Assembly (NCBI GenBank): GCA_021797555.1
Contig: JAJZZM010000001.1
Location: forward strand, 218,179 to 282,178
DNA: 64,000 bases
DNA from: Thermoplasmata archaeon
GTDB lineage: Archaea; Thermoplasmatota; Thermoplasmata; Thermoplasmatales; Thermoplasmataceae
Reading direction: 5' to 3'
The notes beneath the pieces are model-generated. The model searched no databases and was not told where the DNA came from. It saw only the letters and a program-made list of their open reading frames with translations. The position numbers and the translations under genes were made by a program. Of the stretch, positions 28,304 through 39,861 are shown one piece after another. How positions within the stretch are numbered: the first letter of the stretch is position 1; each line of letters opens with the position of its first letter.

Positions 28304-28378
28304 TTTTATTGAAAGATTTTTCTTCTTTTATAAAATTCATTTTTCCCCTAAAAATATTAATTTATCATTTTTAAATAT

Positions 28379-28477
28379 TTAAAACGTGGCTGCCTTACCA
28401 AGGTCAATTTTCAGTACCAGACCATCATTATGTATATTGGTTTGCAGCAAATCTGTTGCTATTCCATTGAAAGGCAT
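28379..28477 (-). other. Short coding-like fragment, possible 3' remnant of a lost gene
   Basis: On the minus strand a 32-codon frame (MPFNGIATDLLQTNIHNDGL, then VLKIDLGKAATF) has ordinary protein composition and ends in TAA. A few codons (WAHA) continue upstream before a stop. I do not recognise it. It could be the end of a deleted gene. Otherwise the 350 bp between the tRNA and 28654 show only a T-run terminator after the tRNA. Confidence 0.25.
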
Positions 28478-28653
28478 AGCGTGCGCCCATTAAATACTAT
28501 AAACCAGCCTGGCATAAATACAAAATAAGAGTAATATATATACTCAATAATAAGTTAATGAATTAATTTATAATTTAACAGGCAATATTTACGGTTTTGC
28601 ATGGATAATTTTATTTAAATATCCATTTATGTTAAGGAAAATATTATATTTTA

Positions 28654-29076
28654 TTATAATAAGCCCGCATACATAACCAATGCAAAATTATGGAGTACCG
28701 GTATTGGAGTTCCAAAAAGAATTCCAATGATTAAAAATATGACGTATGTTACTATAGTTACCAGGACTGCTATAATAAAGCCACCGAATATGCTGGTGCT
28801 GAATATAACTCCATAAAGCCAGCTCAGAACGATTATTGCTATTATAAGAGCGATGAAGCTGCCAACTGTTGAACCGAATATGTACGCTAATTCGATGGAA
28901 AAAATAGCATAAAAGATAAAATATAATATTGGACCCAGGATAGCAGCAGCCAGGGCACCCGCAAATGTTGCCTTCTTTCCAGAAACAATTTTTGCAGCTA
29001 TCCATATAAAGAATGCTGAAATAAACCATGCAATAATAAAACTAACAATTACAGAAATTGTTATATTAACAACCAT
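28654..29076 (-). CDS. Four-TM membrane protein of unknown function
   Basis: A 140-residue, strongly hydrophobic protein with about four TM helices (residues 5-27, 36-60, 64-90 and 95-122). The helices are rich in Ile, Ala and Gly, and there is a short positive loop KIVSGKKATF after the first, consistent with the positive-inside rule. It contains no charged active-site motif that I can name. It is a single gene, with gene-free stretches on both sides. Confidence 0.6.
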   Translation of the reverse strand: MVVNITISVIVSFIIAWFISAFFIWIAAKIVSGKKATFAGALAAAILGPILYFIFYAIFSIELAYIFGSTVGSFIALIIAIIVLSWLYGVIFSTSIFGGFIIAVLVTIVTYVIFLIIGILFGTPIPVLHNFALVMYAGLL

Positions 29077-29349
29077 GATAATATATCTTGCATGTGTATT
29101 TAACCATCCATGTATTAATGTTTCATAACAAAAAGCTTGAAACCATATCTATAACTTCAGGCCTGCCTTTGTTTATTTCTATATCCCCCATATTTAAACC
29201 TTCAAATTTTGCATACATGCTATCGCTATGCATATAATCTAAGGTTATACATTGTTATTTAAAGTTACTATTATATAATAATAATTATATAATTAATCCA
29301 TGCCCATGGGTTTTGAGAAGATTGACAATTTAAGATGCTGTTATTTTAG

Positions 29350-30117
29350 TTAATTAATTTTTTCCCGTTTATATTTTAGATAGCCTAATAGCCCGAAACC
29401 ATTCCTTATGATATATTTTGGTATGAACATTCTTTTTAATTCATTTGAATGACCAAATTTAATATCTTTATATTTTGCTTTTAACTGTGCCCTGCCATAG
29501 CCATTCCAGTATGCCTGTGCCAAAAATTCATGAAGATTTTCCCGTGTTTTATTATAAATTATACAGTCATTGCAGCAGATATACCTTGCATTTGCATTGA
29601 TTGCCCGTATATTTAAATCAATATCCTCTCCGGTTACAAACTTTTCATCAAATCCACCTATTTTGTTAAATAATTCCTTTGAATAGCATAAATTTGCAGA
29701 TGGCCTAGTGATTTCAAAGCCTTTATAAAACAATTTTAATCTTTCCATGGAATACTTTTTATTGCCTGCACTTAACGTCTCACCTGCAATTAAATCATAT
29801 TCATTAATTAATTTCCTTAAATTTTTGATCCAGTACTCGTGTGCAACAGCATCACCATCAGTAAATGCAATATAGTCGTATTTGCATAATGAAACGCCAT
29901 AATTTCTGCCTTCTCCACGGGTGGATTTTTTCCTGTAATATCTTATAAAATTATATTTTTCAGTATAATGTTTAATAATTTCTACTGTTTTATCTGAACT
30001 CATTGAGTCCACGATTATTATTTCTATGGGCTGCTCCTGCAATATCAGTGAATGCAACAGGTCGCGTATATTTTTTTCTTCATTGTAAACAGTAATTACG
30101 ATAGAAATTCCATACAT
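29350..30117 (-). CDS. Family 2 glycosyltransferase
   Basis: A 255-residue GT-A fold glycosyltransferase: SIVITVYNEEKNI at the first strand, EIIIVDSMSSDKT, the metal-binding DxD-type FTDGDA, and a later GGFDEKFVTGEDIDLNIR region typical of GT2. It transfers a sugar from a nucleotide-sugar donor to a lipid or sugar acceptor on the cytoplasmic side. No TM segment is apparent. It is the last gene of a minus-strand operon with a zinc protein, GINS and a TatD-like hydrolase; that grouping does not show its acceptor. Confidence 0.88.
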   Translation of the reverse strand: MYGISIVITVYNEEKNIRDLLHSLILQEQPIEIIIVDSMSSDKTVEIIKHYTEKYNFIRYYRKKSTRGEGRNYGVSLCKYDYIAFTDGDAVAHEYWIKNLRKLINEYDLIAGETLSAGNKKYSMERLKLFYKGFEITRPSANLCYSKELFNKIGGFDEKFVTGEDIDLNIRAINANARYICCNDCIIYNKTRENLHEFLAQAYWNGYGRAQLKAKYKDIKFGHSNELKRMFIPKYIIRNGFGLLGYLKYKREKIN

Positions 30118-30125
30118 AATTAATA

Positions 30126-30311
30126 TTACCAGTCCAATCTGCTATTCTCTCTCTCTTTCTTTGTATTTTTCTTATATTCCTTATAATGGGCTTTGCATAA
30201 ATGTACCTTTGTTTTATTATCTTTCAATGAGAATACTTTTTTAGCCAGATCTGAAGGCACTGTCTGAAAACTTACCTCATTACATCCCACAACGTCACAT
30301 ATTTTATCCAT
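30126..30311 (-). CDS. Small zinc-ribbon-like protein
   Basis: A 61-residue basic protein with C-x4-C near the N-terminus (CDVVGC) and C-x2-H (CKAH) about 30 residues later, giving a possible four-ligand zinc site. The C-terminus is Lys/Arg-rich. The gene lies between GINS (31 bp) and GT2 (8 bp), strongly suggesting co-transcription. I do not recognise the family. A nucleic-acid-associated role would be in keeping with the GINS neighbour but is only inference. Confidence 0.6.
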   Translation of the reverse strand: MDKICDVVGCNEVSFQTVPSDLAKKVFSLKDNKTKVHLCKAHYKEYKKNTKKERENSRLDW

Positions 30312-30342
30312 GGCACTTTATCTATAATTAATTTAATAATTT

Positions 30343-31044
30343 TTACTTTTTGTTTATTATAGTTATGGAATCATGATTTTTTAAAAGGGATGCAAATGAT
30401 TCCGTAATATATATAATATCATTTTTATGCAGGTAATAATTTTTATCCGGCTGTGCCACCGGTGGCAGATCCTTTAATATCCTTACAAGGACATAGGTTT
30501 CATTTTTTATGTTTTTTGTTTCTAAAGGCTCTTCTTCGGGCAATTTCTGATTGTTAATTTTGTTTTCTTTTATTTCAGTTTCTTCTGTTTTATCTGCATG
30601 TTCCTGATTAATTTCATTATTATTTAGTTCATCAGCAGGTATTTCATTATTTTCCACGGCAGTGCTTGAACCAATAAAATCATCATAATAATACTTCATT
30701 TTTTCCGAAAAATCCTTTATTATATTTTTTTCTTCATTTGTTAAATTGTATAATATATCATCTGTTAATTCATATACAGAATATCTGGCAATCTTTTCAA
30801 ACCTTACCTGAAAAAATGCTTTGAAATTCTTTTTAACATCATCAAGCAAATGTGTTATTTCCATATATTTTATTATATCGGTTGGCAAAGCCTCTGCCTT
30901 TTCATCCTTTAATTCAGAAAATGTGGAATAAATATTTTTATAGAAATTTGGATCAAGTTTGTTAAGTTTTCTTGTTTTCCTTTCAGAGAAAAGCACGGAT
31001 TTTAACTCCTCTAAGGTCTTATCATATTTATTCAAATCTAACAT
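30343..31044 (-). CDS. GINS complex subunit, archaeal Gins51 (Gins15) type
   Basis: A 233-residue protein with an N-terminal helical A-domain, a highly charged Asn/Glu linker at about 125-180 and a C-terminal B-domain reading VRILKDLPPVAQPDKNYYLHKNDII, the known Gins51 B-domain form. GINS joins Cdc45/RecJ and MCM in the archaeal replicative helicase. The order A then B separates Gins51 from Gins23. Some archaea have only this subunit, as a homotetramer. It is in an operon with a TatD-like hydrolase and two other genes. Confidence 0.82.
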   Translation of the reverse strand: MLDLNKYDKTLEELKSVLFSERKTRKLNKLDPNFYKNIYSTFSELKDEKAEALPTDIIKYMEITHLLDDVKKNFKAFFQVRFEKIARYSVYELTDDILYNLTNEEKNIIKDFSEKMKYYYDDFIGSSTAVENNEIPADELNNNEINQEHADKTEETEIKENKINNQKLPEEEPLETKNIKNETYVLVRILKDLPPVAQPDKNYYLHKNDIIYITESFASLLKNHDSITIINKK

Positions 31045-31080
31045 AGTTAATATGGATATTATACATATTAATTAAAATAT

Positions 31081-31911
31081 TCATATTATAAAAAAATCTT
31101 TTTGGTAAAATCTGTATGGTATATCTATAAAAATTTTATTTAATATTTCATCATAGTTACTGTACCCATTTTTTATCATTAATGCCCTTTTTGGCACTGA
31201 ATATGGCGGTATCACCTTATTTATCTTTTCCTTCTGGTCTGTATAATCGGTTTCCAGCAGAAAATCATTTTTTGACTCTATGGCTTCCCTTACATTATTT
31301 CTTGATGCCACAATGGATTTTAATATATTATTTTTATAATTTAAATCTGATGCATTTGCATGGTGTTTCATTATCTTATTGATATTGTAATGATTTTTTG
31401 CCATGCTTTCTATTTCTAAATACCTTTTATTATCCATATCCTCTGTATGCAGTATTATTGGTATATTATAATCCTTGCATGAATCCATTGCATATTTTAA
31501 TATTTCACCTGATTTTTCATACATTTCATCTGAAACAGGGAAATGTGGATAACCGATTTCACCCAAAACATCGGCTTTGCCATCATTAATGTATTTTATT
31601 GCTAAATCTATGCCCTTTTCCATATACAATACCGGTTCTTTATTATTATTTAAGAAATAAAAATAGTCTAAAGGATATGGCCCTATTGTGATTACTGCAT
31701 CTATTCCGTTATTTTTTACATTATATGCGGTTTTTACGGTATCTGAATATAATTTATCATAGTAATTCTCTGGCCCACTATTATATTCTGGAAAATTAAC
31801 CAAATTTATTGATGTGCCGCCATAATGCTTAAACAATTTTACCGACTCCATATAAAAACCGGATCTGCGTATATGCATAAAATTGTCAAATATGGATCTG
31901 AATATTTCCAT
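31081..31911 (-). CDS. TatD-related TIM-barrel metal-dependent hydrolase (archaeal group)
   Basis: A 276-residue protein of the archaeal TatD-like/amidohydrolase group. The N-terminal motif is DNFMHIRRSG in place of the standard D-x-H-x-H. It has GEIGYPHFP for the third strand, IILHTED for the next His, and MKHHAN and LETDYTD with the late Asp. The metal site therefore looks largely kept. Members are predicted hydrolases, some DNA-acting, with no firm substrate. It is the first gene of the operon, divergent from psmA. Confidence 0.78.
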   Translation of the reverse strand: MEIFRSIFDNFMHIRRSGFYMESVKLFKHYGGTSINLVNFPEYNSGPENYYDKLYSDTVKTAYNVKNNGIDAVITIGPYPLDYFYFLNNNKEPVLYMEKGIDLAIKYINDGKADVLGEIGYPHFPVSDEMYEKSGEILKYAMDSCKDYNIPIILHTEDMDNKRYLEIESMAKNHYNINKIMKHHANASDLNYKNNILKSIVASRNNVREAIESKNDFLLETDYTDQKEKINKVIPPYSVPKRALMIKNGYSNYDEILNKIFIDIPYRFYQKDFFII

Positions 31912-32094
31912 GGTAGATTATTATATCTTTACATAATATTTTTTCACAGATATTAAATAGAATGGAAATAAAAATATATTCGTATTTATAGTTTTTTTAT
32001 TTATTTTTAATAGGCAAAATTTTATAATGAAATATACATATAGTTTTAGAGGAAAAATTATAATTATATAATATAATTAAGGAGAGGTGAATAT

Positions 32095-32799
32095 ATGCAA
32101 CAAGGTCAAATGGCTTATGATAGAGCAATAACAGTGTTTTCCCCTGATGGAAGACTATTTCAGGTTGAGTATGCAAGAGAAGCAGTAAAAAAAGGTTCAA
32201 CAGCTTTAGGTATAAAGTTCAAGGATGGTGTATTATTATTATCAGAAAAGAAGGTAAGAAGCCGCCTTGTAGAGAAAAATTCTCTGGAAAAAATCCAGCT
32301 TGTGGATGATTATGTTGCAACAGTTACTTCCGGTTTAGTTGCCGATGCAAGGGTACTTATAGACTTTGCAAGAGTCGGAGCACAGCAGGAAAAAGTAACA
32401 TATGGTTCATTAACAAACATAGAGAATCTTGTAAAGAAGGTTGCTGATCAGATGCAGCAGTATACACAGTTCGGCGGTGTAAGGCCCTACGGTGTTTCAA
32501 TAATATTTGCAGGGGTGGATACAATAGGTCCGAGATTGTTTGATTGCGACCCTGCAGGAACAATAAACGAATACAAATCCGTTGCAATTGGTGCTGGCAA
32601 GGATGCAGTAACAGAATATATTGAAAAGGAATATAAGGACAATATGTCACTTGATGACGCAATTAAACTCGGAGTATCAGCACTTAAATCAGCAGTTACA
32701 GATGAGGGTTCTATGAAAGAGCCAGAGGTAGCATCAATAATTGTTGGCGATAAATTCCATGTATACACAAACGAAGAAGTAGCAAAATATTTAAATTAA
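32095..32799 (+). CDS. psmA: Proteasome subunit alpha
   Basis: A 234-residue alpha-type 20S proteasome subunit. It forms the outer rings of the barrel and the gate, and docks the AAA unfoldase PAN. The N-terminal gate motif [20 protein letters not shown] is standard, with [10 protein letters not shown] after it. The start is fixed by a very strong ribosome site, AGAGGTGA at 32083-32090, four bases before ATG 32095. No N-terminal propeptide is present, as expected of the inactive alpha type. Confidence 0.97.
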   Translation: MQQGQMAYDRAITVFSPDGRLFQVEYAREAVKKGSTALGIKFKDGVLLLSEKKVRSRLVEKNSLEKIQLVDDYVATVTSGLVADARVLIDFARVGAQQEKVTYGSLTNIENLVKKVADQMQQYTQFGGVRPYGVSIIFAGVDTIGPRLFDCDPAGTINEYKSVAIGAGKDAVTEYIEKEYKDNMSLDDAIKLGVSALKSAVTDEGSMKEPEVASIIVGDKFHVYTNEEVAKYLN

Positions 32800-32828
32800 A
32801 TATAAATTTTGAAAAAGAAATTTATTTA

Positions 32829-33803
32829 TTATTTTACGGTTTTTACAGTATTTTTTTTACTTACTTTTGTATTTTTGATTGAGAATGAAAATAAAAGTGC
32901 CGATGCTATCATGATTATTGAAAACGCCAAGGATAAACCAAATGATGAAATTGAAGTTGTACCGAATCCAAAGAGATATTTCCAGCCTATGTATGGAACG
33001 GCAGCATACGTTGAAGATAAAGGAAGCCCGATAACTATATCGACAAGCATCAGGGCAAACATTCCACCGCCCAGAATTCTGAATAGATACATTGAATAGT
33101 TCTTAGTTTTGTTTTTAAACACCATTACAAGTGCAGTGATCAGCAATATTATATAGAGAATTAAAAGCCCATAATGCAGGGGTGCGGCCGTTCTAAGCAA
33201 TGGGTTGTCCACTGCAAGGTATATGGACGGCCCCAGTGCTATAACTGAGACTACAAGCAATGCATATGCCCTGTTTCTATCTATTGCCTGTACCAGTGCC
33301 GGCAAAACTGCAGGTATAATTGCCAGTATTAAAGAAACTGCGATGATGGCCCCTCCAATTTCAAATGGTAAATTATTTGTAACTATTTTTGGAGGTGGTA
33401 CGGGAGATGTAACTGTCGAATTTGTTACTGTTAGCTTATATACTGCTGGAGAAGAACTTGGATCATCCCCGGTTGCATTTATGAAAATATTATATGTTCC
33501 AGGAGATACGGTTTTGCTTACCGTCACAGTCATTGTACCTGAATATGTTGGGTCACCCCCAGAATTTGAAAATGTTACAGTTATTCCTGAATGGGCTGTA
33601 GCAGCAATAGTTGTACCCCATGTACTGCCTGATATGAGCTTAACAGTGTAACCTGTTGAGACTGAGCCCCCTATCCCGGCTGTACCGCTACTGTGATTTA
33701 GTGTTATGGATGATGCCCCGATTGGGGAAGCCGCAGAAATTGATGGTATTATTAGAAGTACTAAAAGTAATGAAATTATTGCAATTGCAATTTTTTTGTT
33801 CAT
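32829..33803 (-). CDS. Secreted-domain membrane protein with six or so TM helices
   Basis: A 324-residue protein with an N-terminal signal/TM (about 5-24, ending in SISAAS) and an outward Ig-like Ser/Thr/Gly domain (about 25-130, with FSNSGGDPTYSGTMTVTVS). A Pro-rich hinge follows, then about six TM helices from residue 145 to 310. The beta domain resembles surface repeats of archaeal extracellular proteins. Function unknown. It converges with psmA, with 29 bp between the ends. Confidence 0.7.
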   Translation of the reverse strand: MNKKIAIAIISLLLVLLIIPSISAASPIGASSITLNHSSGTAGIGGSVSTGYTVKLISGSTWGTTIAATAHSGITVTFSNSGGDPTYSGTMTVTVSKTVSPGTYNIFINATGDDPSSSPAVYKLTVTNSTVTSPVPPPKIVTNNLPFEIGGAIIAVSLILAIIPAVLPALVQAIDRNRAYALLVVSVIALGPSIYLAVDNPLLRTAAPLHYGLLILYIILLITALVMVFKNKTKNYSMYLFRILGGGMFALMLVDIVIGLPLSSTYAAVPYIGWKYLFGFGTTSISSFGLSLAFSIIMIASALLFSFSIKNTKVSKKNTVKTVK

Positions 33804-34098
33804 ACTTTAATATAAAATAATTATATATTTAAATATATTTTAAAAAACAATATTATAAATAATTTTTATATTAAATAAATTTCATAATACTAAATTTATA
33901 ATGCTTATTTTTAAAGGATTTAAAAGATTTTTAATTAAATTTAAGTATTTACTAAATAGTTAATTATATATATGCAATAGCATAGCACTCATCTTATAAT
34001 TATGGAATAAAGCATGCCGTATCAACATATGATAATTATAAAAATATTGAATAATGATAAAGAATTTTATACTTTATTATTATAACATATAGGTTTAG

Positions 34099-35379
<1,281 letters not shown>

Positions 35380-35435
35380 TATAATGCAATTATGTAATAC
35401 AAAAATAAATATATTATTTATAACTATGCTGTTAA

Positions 35436-35510
35436 GCTCCGATGGTGTAGCACGGCCAAGCATTCCGGCCTTTCGAGCCGATGACTCGGGTTCAAATCCC
35501 GGTCGGAGCA
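35436..35510 (+). tRNA. tRNA-Glu (TTC anticodon)
   Basis: The acceptor GCTCCGA pairs with TCGGAGC at the 3' end, with discriminator A35510. The T arm is CGGG-TTCAAAT-CCCG flanked by C and G, and the anticodon loop is CTTTCGA with TTC in the centre. Base 27-43 is a mismatch in the anticodon stem as I fold it. No intron and no encoded CCA. Confidence 0.93.
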
Positions 35511-35791
35511 CATTTATAAGATTTTAATGTTATGGTGCATGAATTATTATAGAATATACAGTGTTTTAAATGTGTATATTAAAACTAGTTGCCAGAATTG
35601 CCGGGAAATCTTTCTAATATATCTATAAAATAAAGATAACAATGGGATATATTAATAAATGCTATGCTTTCACTAACAGATAAAAAATATATAAAGCATA
35701 AATAAAAGAATATTATAACATAATAAAGTTTATTGATGCATAACTTATAATTTCCGCAATGAAATAAATACTGTAATTAAATACAATAAAT

Positions 35792-36421
35792 ATGATGTCA
35801 TTAATAGTTTCGGAATTAAATAAGGTTTTACCGCATGATATGAATTTATTTTATCCCAGTAAAGTAAAAACGTTTTATATGAAATTTTATCCCGGCCATT
35901 TTTTAAATGGAGAAGCAAGAAATAGAATGTATCAGGATTTACAGGAAATAAAAAATAATATAAATAGAGATGATTTAGTAATATACGCAAGGTCATATGG
36001 TGTTTTCTATAAAAAATGCATAAATGAATTTAAGAATTTCTTTGATAATAGAATTATAATAAGTACAGATACAATATTAACGAGATTAAGGGAATTAAAT
36101 GCTAAAAATTTATTTGTTATAACCCCATATAACCAGAAGAGGCATGACCTGGAAATAAAATGGCTAAACAATAACGGATTTAAAACCACAGGGTCAATAG
36201 CAATGGGCAAAACAGGCGGTGATGAAATAGCTAAAATAGGCCATGATTTCACATTAAAGGCAAATGAAATAGCAAATAATAGCAGTGCAGATGCCATATA
36301 TATTGCATGCACCATTTTATCGACATTACCTATTTTGGATAAATTAAAAAATAAAATACCGGTTGTTACTGCTTCAGGGTCGTTAATAGATATTATTAAT
36401 GAAGAGAATTTAAAATTTTAA
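35792..36421 (+). CDS. Aspartate/glutamate racemase-superfamily protein (AMDase/maleate isomerase-like)
   Basis: A 209-residue relative of the Asp/Glu/hydantoin racemase superfamily. It keeps the second catalytic cysteine (ADAIYIACTILSTLP, Cys173) and the central LNAKNLFVITPY. The position where the first cysteine is expected reads VIYARSYG, with no Cys at about residue 66-67. A single late Cys is the arrangement of arylmalonate decarboxylase rather than of two-base racemases. Substrate unknown. It overlaps the 3' end of the acetoacetyl-CoA synthetase gene by 12 bp, tail to tail. Confidence 0.7.
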   Translation: MMSLIVSELNKVLPHDMNLFYPSKVKTFYMKFYPGHFLNGEARNRMYQDLQEIKNNINRDDLVIYARSYGVFYKKCINEFKNFFDNRIIISTDTILTRLRELNAKNLFVITPYNQKRHDLEIKWLNNNGFKTTGSIAMGKTGGDEIAKIGHDFTLKANEIANNSSADAIYIACTILSTLPILDKLKNKIPVVTASGSLIDIINEENLKF

Positions 36422-38332
36422 TTTCTTTGATAATTCTGTAAAATATTTAATGGAATCCGGATTTATAATGGAACCTAAATTTACTGATTTATTAATATCA
36501 TGTCCCATTAATATGCGTTTTACAGGCACTTCCATTTTTTTATTGTTCAATGTTTTAGGTATATCATCTATAAAAAATATATCATCAGGCAAATACCTTG
36601 GCAGATATTTTTTAATTTCGTTCCTTATCTTTTCTTTTAATATATTATCATCTACATTATTATTTTTAACAACAAATAATGGCATATAATATCCATCCTT
36701 GGCTTCAATGCCCACTATCAAGGAATCCTTAACCTCAGGGATATCCTCAACAATATTGTATATATCTGCTGTACCTATTCTTATTCCATTTTTATTTAAC
36801 GTTGCGTCCGACCTGCCGTATATTATTACTGTATTTCTATCCGTAATTTTAATAAAATCACCATGTCTCCAAATATTTTTATAATAATTAAAGTATGATT
36901 TTTTATACAGTTCATAATTTTTATCATCCCATAAATATACAGGCATAGATGGCATAGGTTCCTCAACTACCAATTCTCCTATTCTGTTTATTACTGGAAT
37001 TCCATTTTCATCGTATGATTTTACCTTATCGCCCAGAGCTATGCACTGCATTTCACCATCGTATACATTTAATAAAATATCTGGCATAAAAAATGCAGAG
37101 CATATATCTGTTCCACCGCTTATTCCAGAAAACCAGAAATTTTTATTTATTTTATATATATATTCATAGCCCTCCCTATCCAGTGGGCTACCAGTATAAA
37201 ATATGCCTTTTATATTGTCTGTATTATCAGGCATAAAATTGATTTTCCTTAAATGTGTTATATAGGCGGCACTTGTGCCAAAATATTTAACATTATTTTT
37301 ATTTAAAAAGCTCCATAGAAAATTATTATCCGGATAAAACGGAGAGCCATCGTATAGAACCATTGTAGAACCAGTTAATAATGAACTTATTAAAAAATTC
37401 CACATCATCCACCCTGTACTTGTATACCAGAAAAATTTATCATTTTTCTTTAAATTCATATGCAATGATAATGATTTTAAATGCTCTAAAATGATTCCAC
37501 CGTGGCTATGGACTATTCCTTTAGGTTTTCCTGTTGTCCCTGATGAAAATAAAACCCATAAGGGATCGTTAAAATCCATACTTTTATAGTTAATGTTATC
37601 CCTGTAATTATTATAAATATAATTAAAATCATATAATTTCTTATTTATTGATATATCTTTATTTATATTATGGTAAATAATTACAGTTTCTATTGAATCC
37701 ATATTACTTACTATATCCTTTATTTCATCTGTTTTATCATAGATTTTACCGTTATATGAATAACCATCGGAGGCAACAAAAACCTTCGGCTTTAGCTGGT
37801 TAAACCTTTCTATTACACTTTTTGATCCAAACTCCATTGCTGTTGATGAGAATATAGCACCTAATGATGAGGATGCTAAAAATGCTATAACATTCTCGGG
37901 CATATTTGGCATATATGATGCAATTACATCGCCTTTTTTTATGTTGCTTTCCCTTAAAAAATTATGCATTTTTGATACTTTACTTTTTAATTCATGGTAA
38001 TCCATAGTTTTTGTTTCAGTTAATTCATTTTTATATATAATTGCTAAGCCATCGTGATTTAATGCATTTTCTGCATAGTTTAATTTTAGGCCCTTAAACC
38101 ATCTATTGCCAGGCATTTTATGATCTGACAAAACATATTCATAATTTTCATATCTAATAATATCAAAAAAATTTAATATATTTTCCCAGAAATTTTCTAT
38201 ATTATTTATAGAATAATTATATAATTCATTATAATTATTTATATTAAATCCTTTATTATTAATATAATCTATAAATTTATTAATATTTGAATTTTTTATG
38301 TCTGTTTCATCCGGTGACCATAATATTTTCAT
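36410..38332 (-). CDS. Acetoacetyl-CoA synthetase
   Basis: A 640-residue adenylate-forming enzyme. An N-terminal ACAS_N-like region (FWENILNFFDI...) precedes the AMP-binding core with SSGTTGKPKGIVHSHGG. The long DKFFWYTSTGWMMWNF and the C-terminal YGRSDATLNKNGIRIG and IPKTLNNKKMEVPVK (catalytic Lys region) are typical of acetoacetate-CoA ligases. It would activate acetoacetate to acetoacetyl-CoA for the mevalonate route or breakdown. Acyl-CoA ligases are hard to separate by eye, so a related short-chain acid is possible. It converges with the racemase relative. Confidence 0.82.
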   Translation of the reverse strand: MKILWSPDETDIKNSNINKFIDYINNKGFNINNYNELYNYSINNIENFWENILNFFDIIRYENYEYVLSDHKMPGNRWFKGLKLNYAENALNHDGLAIIYKNELTETKTMDYHELKSKVSKMHNFLRESNIKKGDVIASYMPNMPENVIAFLASSSLGAIFSSTAMEFGSKSVIERFNQLKPKVFVASDGYSYNGKIYDKTDEIKDIVSNMDSIETVIIYHNINKDISINKKLYDFNYIYNNYRDNINYKSMDFNDPLWVLFSSGTTGKPKGIVHSHGGIILEHLKSLSLHMNLKKNDKFFWYTSTGWMMWNFLISSLLTGSTMVLYDGSPFYPDNNFLWSFLNKNNVKYFGTSAAYITHLRKINFMPDNTDNIKGIFYTGSPLDREGYEYIYKINKNFWFSGISGGTDICSAFFMPDILLNVYDGEMQCIALGDKVKSYDENGIPVINRIGELVVEEPMPSMPVYLWDDKNYELYKKSYFNYYKNIWRHGDFIKITDRNTVIIYGRSDATLNKNGIRIGTADIYNIVEDIPEVKDSLIVGIEAKDGYYMPLFVVKNNNVDDNILKEKIRNEIKKYLPRYLPDDIFFIDDIPKTLNNKKMEVPVKRILMGHDINKSVNLGSIINPDSIKYFTELSKKLKF

Positions 38333-38463
38333 AATTATTTGATATTATATTCATATTTAAATTTTGATTGCGGGCAATATTATAATTACATTTCTTAAAT
38401 AAATTAAAATAAATTTATATATAAAATTAACTTACCTAAACTAAAGTATATTTTAGTGATTAG

Positions 38464-39837
38464 ATGAAACATTACAGCGTATCAACCCTGAGAGAGAACG
38501 TACATAAATTCTGGGACCTGACAGCACTGTCAACGTCCAGTGTTGCCCCGGCATTTAGCATAGCTGCATCATATGGAGTTATAGCATATTATTTGGGTTT
38601 CTATTCTATAATGGCAATAATAATAGTACTGCCAGTTTATTTATTTGCATCCATAATTTTTAGAAAATTCAATAGGTTATATCCAAATGCCGGGGCATCA
38701 TACCACTGGGGGAGTAAAATTGTCTCAAAAAAATATGGGTCATTCCAGGGATGGGTAATTACATTAGCATATTTCTTTTCAATACCACCCATAGTTATTC
38801 CTGCAGGTGAATATACTGCAACACTATTATATAATCTAAAAATTATAAATTATGGTACATTTATTAATAATTATACATTATTTGTAATAGGCAGTTTCTG
38901 GATAATCATAACATTAATAGCATCTATTCTGGGTGCAAAACCAACTGCAAGACTAACTGAAATATTTTTATTTGTTGAATTGTTTATAATTGCACTGTTT
39001 ATACTTATGGCATTATATTATATGCCTGGCCATATCGTAAATAATGTATCATTTAGGTGGTTCTTCAACTTTAGCAATATAATAAAAAGCCCGTATAAAT
39101 ATATGATGGCCTTTCCTGTAATAGCAACTATAATGGATGGCTGGGAGATTGATTCATATGCATCGGAAGAATCATTTAATAAGAATAAATGGCCGGGAAC
39201 AACAGGAATAGTGGGATTGATTATAGTTTTTATAATTTATATTATAACATTAAGTTTAATGGAAATGGAAACACCAATGAATTTATTATCTGATAGCATA
39301 GATCCATTGGCTGTATGGGCAGAATATATAATACCAAAATATTCATTTATAATGGATATAGCTGTAATAGCCTCAACTGCAAGTTCATTATGGCTTACAA
39401 CGTATATTTTAAGCAGGGCATGGTATGCAATGTCCAGAGATAATTTATTCCCCAATATTTTCGGGTATACACATAAAAAATATAGAACTCCATGGTCAAA
39501 TTTGATTATAATAGGTGTTTCTGCTGAATCAATAAATGCAGTTATGTTATTTATGCCTTCAATAGAAAGCTTCTTTGCAGAGTTATTATCAATTTCCGGG
39601 ATATTCCTAATGCTTGAATTTTCTATTGACGCATTAACAGGCATTTATTTATATAAAAAAAATAAAAATATAAATTACAGGTATTTTTATATTTTTATTT
39701 CTTTATTCACTTTTACAGGATTTGTTGCGATGATATTATCCGGATTAATAACGGACGAATTGTTCATAATTTTATTTACAATATTGATACTGCCATCGTT
39801 TTTATTAATACATAAAAAAATAAAAACAGTAGATTAA
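38464..39837 (+). CDS. APC-family amino acid permease
   Basis: A 457-residue polytopic protein with about 12 TM helices. The N-terminal segment has the typical APC turn ALSTSSVAPAFSIAASYGV in TM1 and NAGASYHWGSKIV near TM2. It probably imports an amino acid or polyamine by proton coupling, which suits an acidophile with a large proton gradient. The substrate cannot be read from the sequence. It is a single gene starting 3 bp after a TAG, with the GT4 gene 24 bp downstream. Confidence 0.85.
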   Translation: MKHYSVSTLRENVHKFWDLTALSTSSVAPAFSIAASYGVIAYYLGFYSIMAIIIVLPVYLFASIIFRKFNRLYPNAGASYHWGSKIVSKKYGSFQGWVITLAYFFSIPPIVIPAGEYTATLLYNLKIINYGTFINNYTLFVIGSFWIIITLIASILGAKPTARLTEIFLFVELFIIALFILMALYYMPGHIVNNVSFRWFFNFSNIIKSPYKYMMAFPVIATIMDGWEIDSYASEESFNKNKWPGTTGIVGLIIVFIIYIITLSLMEMETPMNLLSDSIDPLAVWAEYIIPKYSFIMDIAVIASTASSLWLTTYILSRAWYAMSRDNLFPNIFGYTHKKYRTPWSNLIIIGVSAESINAVMLFMPSIESFFAELLSISGIFLMLEFSIDALTGIYLYKKNKNINYRYFYIFISLFTFTGFVAMILSGLITDELFIILFTILILPSFLLIHKKIKTVD

Positions 39838-39861
39838 TATATATGTATATATTATTAAAAT

